Shown here: positions 56,577 to 64,000 of the stretch, piece by piece
How positions within the stretch are numbered: the first letter of the stretch is position 1
Layout of the letters: the number at the start of each line of letters is the position of its first letter
Source: Lactarius indigo
Taxonomy: Eukaryota; Basidiomycota; Agaricomycetes; Russulales; Russulaceae
Assembly (NCBI GenBank): GCA_025766275.1
Contig: JAFKAC010000001.1
Span: 1,178,001-1,242,000 of the forward strand
Reading direction: 5' to 3'
Length of the DNA stretch: 64,000 bases
Made by a program: the position numbers and the translations under genes
Notes under the pieces: generated by a model
Seen by the model: only the letters and a program-made list of their open reading frames with translations
Database searches by the model: none
What the model was told of the DNA's origin: nothing

Positions 56577-59404
56577 CTATTGTGGGCGTTGGATTGGTGG
56601 GAAATGGCCATAAGGCCAGTATACAGGGTATACCGAGCGATATGGGGTGGGCGCGTACGTTCCGGGAGGGTAAGCGGCAGGAACGGGGTACCACGTGGGG
56701 GAGACGGAGGGAGGGGGAACGGATGAGGATCCAGCGTGCATGTGGTGGCGTTCTAGGGGCTGTATGGGGGGGTTCCTCGCAACAGTGGCAGAGGCAGAAG
56801 TGGGAACCCCTGCGTCGTGCACCGTGGCCTGCGCACCAGGCAAGTCGCGGGCCATGTACCATGCGACGGGGGGCAAGGTAGATGGCGGGTCCGAAGGAAG
56901 TGGGGGTGTAGCTGGGGCTGGGGCGCACGCACGATTGCGGCCGTGTTTCGGGGGTTGTGAGAGAGTGCCATTGGCAGCGACTGCAGCGCGCGCGCGCGCT
57001 TCAGCATTCTGGGCAGCGGTTCGCGCGTCTGGGGCAGCATCTCGTCCAGAGCTGACCCCACCAGCGTACGGGTCTGTAATCTTCACACGCGGTCGCTTGC
57101 GATTGAGGTCCCTGATATGTGTTGATGCTGGGGGCTCGGGGGATGATGTGGTGCTGGGCTTGGGCCTCTTCCGTCGTCGTGTGGCACCCATTTGCTTTGC
57201 CGTCTCAGTCCATGTATGTTGATTAGGTGGGATTACCTCTTTTCCAGGAGTGGACTGCCTGAGGAGCGGGAGTTGTGAACGACGGCTGTGAGATACGCCT
57301 CGACCGTCCGTAGACTTCGGACGGTGCCTGGAGAGGAAGGAACACTGTCGTTCAGGAATTCCCTGGAGACGGTGATTACGTTCTCCAGAATTGAGGTTGT
57401 TGCGGCACTTGTATCGCTTCGTGCATCTGGCGAGCCTTCGCGAGTCGGTGGGGGGGCATTGGGGACTGTATTTCCACCACTCCAATTTGCTGATCATCGC
57501 GCCCAAAGAAATGGGCCACAGCGGTAACGTGTTTGCACAGCTCAACCCTGGGCCAGTCCAGACAGTCACAAGACCGCTTGCCGAGATCGACCAGGTACAC
57601 GCGTGAAGAGTCCGTTTCAGATTGCACACTAAAGCAATCATTGCTGAGGTCGCGTATAGACTTGGCGTTCATCTCTGGCGTTCGCGCGACAATTTCCTTG
57701 CGACGCTTGTTGGCCAAGTCAAGTCCTTGGAAACCCATGCCCTGGCTATCAAAGCGGGCTATGTAATGCAGAAGCATATCATTTACGAGAACATGTATGA
57801 GATGGTTGGCACGCCGATTTCGCTTCCCATCTAGCCACTTTGACTTGAGTACATGGTGATAGCTAGATAAAACATAGATTTAAGCCGATCTCATTGGTTT
57901 TTGATATGATAAGTCTACTTACGCCTCAATAAGCATATTAGTATCACCCTCTTGAAAGATTGTACGATTGAGCCTCGATGCCCCTGACCAAAGGGGTACA
58001 ATGGGCATCCAATTGACTTTGAGATACTCAATAACACTCTGGGGTGCCGAGGAGTCGGTCTGCATCTCCTCCCACCACAAGTCAAATGTTGACTGGTCAG
58101 GGGTCTTCACCCATTCATGGATACGCTTCCAAAGTTGCGGGAATTCTTCCGTGCAGAAGCGCATCCGGATCGCACGGAGCACATGCCACCAGCACAATAG
58201 CAAAGTGGACCCCGGGTATATGGACTGAACCGCATTCATTTGTGCCTTGTCGCGATCGCTCATGATGATCGCAGGGGTAATCTCTGGGCTCCGCATTTTG
58301 GTGAAATTGAGAAAAAAATATATTGTTGCTTCCGTGCCACTTGACGTCAACATCCACGCAACAGGAACGCCTGCCGAGCAGAAATGAAGTAAGTGTCCCA
58401 AAAGCGGAAAAGTGCCACAAAGCATACCCTGGCCCCATGGATCCCTCACAATCAGGGTAAATAGTTGCAGCCCTGTGTACTGTGTGGTATTGTGGGTGGC
58501 ATCAATAGACAGAAAATTCGAACCATGAGCTTGGAATTGGTCTCTCTGAAATTTAGTTTGGAAGCACAACACAAAGGAATCTGGAGATAATCCAGATCCG
58601 GGTGGGGGGGGATCCAGCTTGTCCTTCAGTGTCGCCTCGCCGCCGGCCTGTTGGAGCCGAGTGACCCACAGCCGCACAGAGATCGCGTCGTTATCGTCAA
58701 GACGGATTTCGTTGTTCTCCACAATCCGACGGATCTGGCGGATGTCAGACATTGTAATGTAGTAATCGCGTTGTGTCCGCATGCATGACTCGCGTATACG
58801 TTTCAGCTACGCGATAAATGTCAGCTCAGAAATGAAATAAAAACCAATTTCAACGCACTATTGCCTTGGCTTCAATTCCTGTGTGAACCATATCCATTAC
58901 AAGGTCTTTGGTGGCATCTGAAAGTCTGGTAAATCGTAGGTTCTCATCTCTAAGTGGGTGATCGTGCTGGTCCTCGTATTTCCCAAGGATCGTCTCAGTG
59001 TGCGGATACCGCTTGATCGTCAGACAGCACTGGCAGCCCGTCTTCTTCAATGGGATCTTCCTTTCCCATTGGTTGATATTCTCGTGGTTCTGCTTCCCAC
59101 CGGTGTATTCCCGCGAGCACTTCAAGACGCGCCGCTCCCGCCAGACCGGTGAGTCTGACCACTCAACTTGACTTACAATAAGTTCAATAGCCTTCTCGGA
59201 TTCCTCAGCTGCCAGCCAGGCCTGGAGCTCACCCTCGTTGGCCCATTCTCGCGTCATCCCCCCCTTCTCGCGATCGTACGTGATGCTCCCACGTTGACAT
59301 TTCGTAACGGGGTCTTCGGCGCGACGTGCCTTTCGCTTGTGAACGCGATAAGCGTGTTTGTTTTCGGTAATGGGGGGACCGGTGGGAATTTCGGCCGCGG
59401 ACAT
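56577..59404 (-). CDS. MULE transposase with SWIM zinc finger
   Basis: Exons 58859-59404, 57923-58806, a third exon from 57862 down to about 57380, and at least one more frame to 56577. N-terminal DNA-binding part with a C..C..H..H pattern (TGCQCCLTIKRYPHT, then DQHDHPL). MULE catalytic core: FLSIDATHNTTQYTG (first Asp), IIMSDRDKAQMNAVQ (second Asp) and LLCWWHVLRAIR. SWIM finger SCDCLDWPRVELCKHVTAV. The C-terminal region is Pro/Ala/Arg-rich and low in complexity. Introns of 52 and 60 nt join in frame (KAI|LKRIRES and IEA|YHHVLKSKWLDG). The last junction near 57370-57390 is unresolved; GTAATC is the best donor I see. The start ATG at 59404 lies inside the element; an upstream ATG at 59698 lies outside the inverted repeat. 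The core has no visible lesion. Confidence 0.82.
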
Positions 59405-59669
59405 AGTGGGGGGGTTCGGGAAAGTGGGATTTGCCTGTCCCTTCCTCCCATCCCAACACAACGTCCCAACGCGCTTCACGCCGATACACAGAAACGCGTT
59501 GTTTACGCATTGTTTATCTTTATTTTTTATTGTATTTACTTTTACATTTGTGTGTTCTGTGAAAAAAATATCAAGGAGTGAAACGAAAGAAATCGGAGTT
59601 TGAAACTGAGTTTCGGAGAAACGGGAAAAGCGGGCCGGTCCGTGGGACCGATGCGAAAAGTCAAAGACT

Positions 59670-59929
59670 ACGATTGTCCCCTGCCATTTTGAGAACATAG
59701 TCGGTCATCCAAAACTCGAGAGTGGGATTCATAATTAAGTCGAGGGAGAAATTCTCAGGAAATCAGGTTATCTCACAGAATTAAGGTTATAGAATAGTTA
59801 TCTTGTAACAATTGGGGTTATGGAAAGGTTATCTGTATTGCACCGCTCGAGAGCTGTGCCATCTCAGTGGCGGAGTTACCAATTCAAACCTCGCCTATGT
59901 CCAAACTTTGGTCACCAGGGGACAATCGT
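59670..59929. repeat. 260-bp segment bounded by 14-bp inverted repeats (MITE-like)
   Basis: ACGATTGTCCCCTG at 59670-59683 and its reverse complement at 59916-59929 bound 260 bases without coding potential, immediately outside the MULE right end. Could be a small non-autonomous element. Confidence 0.4.
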
Positions 59930-60018
59930 TATGGAACCAGCTGTAATACTACTAGTACGTGTATCATGTAGGAATTTGCGTTGGGCAGTGCAAAGCACAT
60001 GGCATTTGCCTGTACTTG

Positions 60019-60025
60019 TATATAA
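60019..60025 (+). promoter_or_regulatory. TATA element of gene E
   Basis: TATATAA in TTGTATATAACTTGG, 93 bases before the gene E ATG, matching gene D. Confidence 0.5.
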
Positions 60026-60111
60026 CTTGGAGGACCTCGTTCACACGATTTTGTCTCCTTCACCCGTTCAGTACTTTCAGTCCTAGATCCAGAGAAATCA
60101 CGCACCTAGAA

Positions 60112-60530
60112 ATGGACGATAACATTCAAGATAACATTCCGCTTCAGCCCATAAATAATGTTGAGGCCGAACGTATCCGTATGTATTATACCAACGTTGC
60201 TGAAAGTTTCCTCACACATGTGTTAGGTGGTATCCATAATGACTCATCTGGAAAGCTCTGGTCGATCTATCTTGCTGAGGCCGATGAGCATGATGAGGAG
60301 ATAACTGAGCTCTGGAGGGGGGAAGCGGACAGCATCCTTGTGTTTGTGAGTGTCACATAATATTCCCAATGCTTTATCGTCCATCTAAGGCAATTGTGAA
60401 GACTGGTCTTTTCTCAGGCGTCCTCGCCACCTTCCTCTCTATAAGTTATCCAAACCTATTTCCCAACCCCGCTGACACAACGAATTTTTACCTCGCAAAC
60501 ATAGTCATCGGGAAAATACCTCCTCGCTAA
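60112..60530 (+). pseudogene. DUF6535 gene E, truncated after the first helix
   Basis: Exons 60112-60178, 60227-60345 and 60402-60530 repeat the structure of gene D (phase-1 first exon, 119-nt second exon). The protein reads through WSIYLAEADEHDEEITELW and GLFSGVLATFLSISY as far as NPADTTN. It then leaves the family and stops at TAA (60528-60530), 104 residues in all. The rest of DUF6535 and the module are missing; from about 60485 the DNA is an unrelated AT-rich sequence. A deletion or insertion has removed the 3' part. Splice sites are still good, so a short peptide could be made, but it would have only one helix. Confidence 0.8.
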
Positions 60531-60869
60531 TTAGCGCTAATTATGACTAATTAGCGGTTAGCGCCCATTTTCCGTTTTAATTAAGTCCTCTAGTAATTAG
60601 TAATAATTCGCATTCAGTTCGGATAAATTTTTGGACAAATTTCCAAGCAAATTTCGAAAAAACGACATTCAGGACAATTAAATTTTTTATCATTTGGAGC
60701 TAATGTAGGTTAAATGAGCAGTAAGAAACTATCAAATGAGCGGCAAGAAACTATTAAAATAGTGTAAATGTAAGCAACCTTGCTCTAGCTTGGGTATCAG
60801 TCTAAATTGGGATCAATTTCCGAGTTAGGACAGACAGAGCACAGTACTTACAAGCATTGTCGTACATGC
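60531..60869. other. AT-rich spacer
   Basis: AT-rich, with three TAATTAGCG-type units (60525-60570) and a doubled AATGAGC(A/G)G(T/C)AAGAAACTAT motif near 60715-60750. No gene. Confidence 0.5.
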
Positions 60870-63777
60870 TCAATCCTCCAGCATGCTCAGATCAAGTGTA
60901 GCAGGTAGAGGCTCAGGAGAGTCTGCCTCTAAGCCACCATTACTAAGAATACTTAGTAAAATCAGTTGAGACGAGAGAATGGGAAGCTTACCTTGCAAGC
61001 TGATATATTTCTGCCATCATATTATGGTAAGAGACCCCTCGATTTCTTTCAATGTCGTTGAGAGAGTTGATATGACAATTGTAGACATCTTGGTATGTGT
61101 TTGCAGTGAAATCTTGCTGCTTTCGCTTGCCCGTGTGCCACTCACTGAGGGTAGCGTAGTACTTAGGGGATTCCGAAGATAATTAGATAATATATGATAA
61201 ACAAAACAGAAAACTCACCCCAGTTGCTACCAATCCGACCATGGCCTTCGGGACTTCCCAAATGACATTTTCATCAGTTCCCTGGCGAGAAGGGAATAGA
61301 TCCTGATGGCGAGTGACAAATGGCACAGTCCCAGAAAAATAAAGGTCTCGGATGACTGAGACAATAATAGAACTACGGTATGGACGGCTGAGGTGCGGCG
61401 ACCCAACAAGAACATTCCCCTATATGGAGTATTAGTAAGTTTGACTGTGGTACTTCAGACACTCACATTCACGTTCCGTCTCGGGAAGATATAATTGAAG
61501 TCTGTTAGGAGCTTTTTCACTAGGTCTGTAACTGCCAACGGGTCATGGGCACTGAGTAAGAGTGTGGTGGCAGCCACACAACGCTCCTTGACCTCTGCAC
61601 GGAAAACACTGATCCACGCGCGGGGCTAAATTCCTTCAGTTGGTCATATTTTTAAGGAAATATGTGACATACTAATATGGACATTTGCGAGCAATACAGA
61701 TGGTCGTTGAGTAAGCGGACATGGATGTCATCAGCACCAGTAGTGTGGAGGGACGCCGTGATGAGTGCATCCTGTATAAATTTGTTAATGAGCGACGGAT
61801 CCGGGAATGCTTGCGTGAGGATAATTGATGCATGCAAGAAGTGGAAGGCATTTGTGGTTGTTGATCGTACTATGTGGGTCTGATCTGTCAGCTTGACCTT
61901 CCCCGAAGAGCAGGCATGTATGTCAGTTTCAACTGGCCATTGTCGTGCGGCTTCGGCTGCAATGTGTTCACGTACAAAGTAAGCGTGATGTCAATGTACA
62001 AGCAAGTCCTCACCTGTGAATTCCGAGGTCGCGGCAACTTGGGGGTCGGAATGTGTTTGTGCTCCTTGTTGGGTCTCGGGAGTCATGCCTGTGTCGATGT
62101 ATAAACACACAACATTAGTATTATTAAACTGATGGCCACTGCGAACTCACCCGTGAATCCCGAGGCAGCGACTTGATGGCGCCTGGAATGTGCGTGTGCC
62201 GCTCGTCGATCTTTGGAATTGGTGCCTGCGTCAATGAATTAATGCGCAGGCTTGGTATCATTGGGCTGATAGACGCAGCAAACGTACCTGTGAAACTTGG
62301 TGCCGCAGTATGAGGGTACCCTTCAGGGTACACAAATACCACTTGTCGGCCCTCGGAAGCGGTGCCTGCGTTGACGTGTTAATGCACAATGTGAATGTTA
62401 TTTGGCCAATAGACACCACGAGCTCACCTTTGAGTCCCGAAACAGTGACAGAACGGCGCACGCCGGAATGCACGTTTGGTACTTGGCGACCCTCGGAATG
62501 ACCTTTGGAGTTGGCGTGCATCGCTTTTCGGCCCTCGGTAGTTGCGCCTGCGCTAACGTGTTGGGCTTCAGGGTGCACCTGATAAGTGGTGCGAACTTAC
62601 CTTGGCTTCCTGAGACAGTAAGTTGCGGGTACCCTAAGTGTGTGCGTGTCATTCGTTGACCCTCGGAAACGGTGTATGTGTCCGTTTGATACTGGGGCAT
62701 ACCTGTGACCTCCGGCCCCGCTGTCTGGCCGTCGTCAGGTTGTATGCCTGCTTTGTGTAAGAGTGAATACGGGTAGTTTAGCAGCAATTCAATATGCATA
62801 CTACATACCTGTGGGATCGCCGGAAAGGGCATGTGCACCTGCTTGGGCACGGGGCGGCAACGTTTTGTGGGTCACGGTTGAGGGTGTGCACGCTGGCACG
62901 CTGTTGGGTGGCGTATAATGCCAATCGATTTGGCTAGCATCTGTAATGTCAGCGATGTCCCCTGCAGAACTAGCTGGCCAAGAGGGTCTCTAAACAATTG
63001 TGAGTCACAATACCAGTACCCAAAAATAAGAGATACTCACCTCAAACGCCATCTTTGACATCTTGGCCGTCTGCGAGATTCCGACAAAATCGTCGTGTTC
63101 TTCTTCTTCATTTGAGTCAGACCCCGAGACTTTGCTGTCTGGTCCGCTGGAAAAATCAGAGTTGTCGTCCTCAATAAGAATGGACTCCGCTACGTAAGGA
63201 AGCGGTTGAACACTGAGCGAACCCCAACAACTGGTCCAAACATGACACGCACTTCGTCTCAACTTTCTCACGCGATTCGGCGGAACGTCGCCCAGACGAC
63301 TCAGGGTTTCCTCATCCTCTATCAGCTCAAGACGGGGAGGGTGGGCCTGGGTATCTAGGAGTCGTGTTGTTAGGCATAAGGTAAGTGTTCTACTGCCGAG
63401 ACAAACAAACTCACTGCCCGCTTTCACCCGCTTTGCAGGTTTCGGGTTTGGGAAGCCCGCCATTGCACACCGCTGCTCACTATCGGAGGTTGGGCCCTCT
63501 TCAGGAGACAAGGCGTGCTTTCCCAAGGAGACTAGGACGATGTGAGTCACTCTATCGCTTTGACCGAGTACATTAACATATCATCTGACTCTGCCACCAT
63601 CACCTTAGGCTGTGGCCCCTTAACCACCAATCGAGGCAACGTTTGCTGGTGCGCCTCGACTCCTTTCTTCTTCTTCTTCGAGTTCGCAGTGGTGTGCATT
63701 GAGGCGTCACTGGAAGGGGCCACTGGAGCTGTCTCTACAGTGGCATGCTGCCGTCGCGTGTGAGGGGCCATACTCAT
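60870..63777 (-). CDS. DUF6532 protein with an N-terminal array of repeated exons
   Basis: Multi-exon gene; ATG at 63777, stop at 60870. The N-terminus MSMAPHTRRQHATVETAPVA is basic and lysine-rich (SKKKKKGVEA). An acidic serine segment (SDSNEEEEHDDF near 63090) and the tandem short exons follow. The C-terminal DUF6532 domain starts with HIAAEAARQWPVE. It continues FHASIILTQAFPDPSLINKF-type sequence, ITASLHTTGADDIHVRLLND, RAEVKERC and YIFPR. IWEVPKAMVGLVATGV, SEWHTGKRKQQDFTANTY and CHINSLNDI close it. It ends with an acidic tail (LEADSPEPLPATLDLSMLED). DUF6532 is a fungal family of unknown function, usually found at the C-terminus as here. Some N-terminal splice junctions (near 63540 and 63010) are not fully resolved. 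No lesions seen in the domain. Confidence 0.78.
62013..62747 (-). repeat. Array of five tandem symmetric exons in the DUF6532 gene
   Basis: Exons 62601-62747, 62428-62547, 62288-62365, 62151-62225 and about 62013-62087 all start after AG with GC and end with one G of a glycine codon (phase 1 to 1). Each encodes a version of G-T-x-S-E-G-R-Q ... H ... A-A-S-G-F-T-G: for example SKDRRAAHAHSRRHQVAASG, SEGRQVVFVYPEGYPHTAAP, SEGRQVPNVHSGVRRSVTVS. Introns of about 60 nt also resemble one another. The array encodes a variable hydrophilic linker. Confidence 0.75.
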
Positions 63778-64000
63778 ATGGCGGGATAATGACTAATTGG
63801 GGGGGATAGTAATGGGATATCGAAATGAGCGACTGGGGGTTGGATGGGGAGTTTGTCCAGGTGTGTGCCGCCTGCGTCTTATATTTTTTTTTTAACACGC
63901 TTAGCTTTTTTTTACAGCGTCATCATCTTGTGCTCCAATTGTCGTGTATCCCACTTTTTTTGTTATCGCTGTCCTTTCAAATCATACTGAGTTCTCATTT
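63778..64000. other. 5' flank of the DUF6532 gene
   Basis: Short T-rich upstream sequence with AAAAAAAA runs; no gene seen before the window edge. Confidence 0.4.

Larger units (their letters stand above)
54867..59659 (-). mobile_element. MULE DNA transposon, 4.8 kb
   Basis: The 30-bp terminal inverted repeats start TTTTCGCATCGGTCCCACGG on the left (54867-54896). The right copy (59630-59659) differs from it at one base of 30. The transposase gene is on the minus strand next to the right end. The left part is non-coding, with low-complexity and tandem repeats. No clear target duplication can be seen: flanks GTTGGCTAA and GTCAAAGAC do not match. It is inserted between the methyltransferase pseudogene and truncated DUF6535 gene E. 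Confidence 0.85.

Noticed and set aside
55873..56928. 351-codon minus-strand frame with repeated FICLLA-like units
   Set aside because: Runs through the 49-bp minisatellite and adjoining non-coding MULE sequence; no domain.
1..64000. CRISPR arrays, bacterial operons, ribosome-binding sites, riboswitches
   Set aside because: The sequence is eukaryotic (spliced genes, poly-A retroelements); no regularly spaced direct repeats with unique spacers were seen.

Overview
The window is from a fungal nuclear genome, almost certainly a basidiomycete of the Agaricomycetes type. The evidence is short introns (about 40-60 nt, GT..AG), the fungal-expanded families DUF6535 (five copies plus remnants) and DUF6532, HSL-type alpha/beta hydrolases in multicopy, and Tad/I-like LINE, hAT and MULE transposons. 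Family names rest on motif recognition by eye; no database search was run.

Layout. 1-268: 3' end of an unrecognised gene. 845-1716 (-): intact five-exon ESCRT-III gene CHMP1/Did2. 1800-17646: two successive copies of a unit made of a degenerate hydrolase tail plus a large DUF6535 membrane-protein gene (gene A, 2993-7531; gene B, 13128-17646). The hydrolase tail before gene B is split by a 4.1-kb 5'-truncated LINE (8319-12437) with a 14-bp target-site duplication. 18578-25000: pseudogene copies of two hydrolases and of CHMP1, a third hydrolase tail, a short LINE and a third DUF6535 gene (C, 22910-24998). 26213-27040: a dead DUF6535 copy. 27413-43802: four intact HSL-like hydrolases (H5, H1, H2, H3; 366-370 aa), interrupted by a 6.6-kb hAT transposon (31225-37793) and a fragment of the GPI10 gene. 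44498-49522: housekeeping block of GPI10/PIG-B mannosyltransferase (-), glycerol-3-phosphatase (+) and Bin3-type RNA methyltransferase (-). 50442-60530: DUF6535 gene D (+), then a decayed second copy of the block (methyltransferase pseudogene, 4.8-kb MULE, truncated DUF6535 E). 60870-63777 (-): DUF6532 gene with an array of repeated exons.

The most interesting biology is in the DUF6535 and DUF6532 genes. Genes C and D have the plain architecture: four-helix DUF6535 domain plus one C-terminal helical module of about 185 residues. Genes A and B carry five tandem modules. Part of each array lies on an exon flanked by 39-40-nt introns of identical phase (2-2), so whole modules can be gained or lost without a frameshift. 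In gene A a 598-bp unit is duplicated almost perfectly. The DUF6532 gene independently shows five or more tandem symmetric (phase 1-1) exons. DUF6535 genes and HSL hydrolases have been duplicated together repeatedly here, so the locus behaves as a fast-evolving accessory region around conserved cell-biology genes. The function of the DUF6535/module proteins is unknown; a recognition role is only an inference from the architecture.
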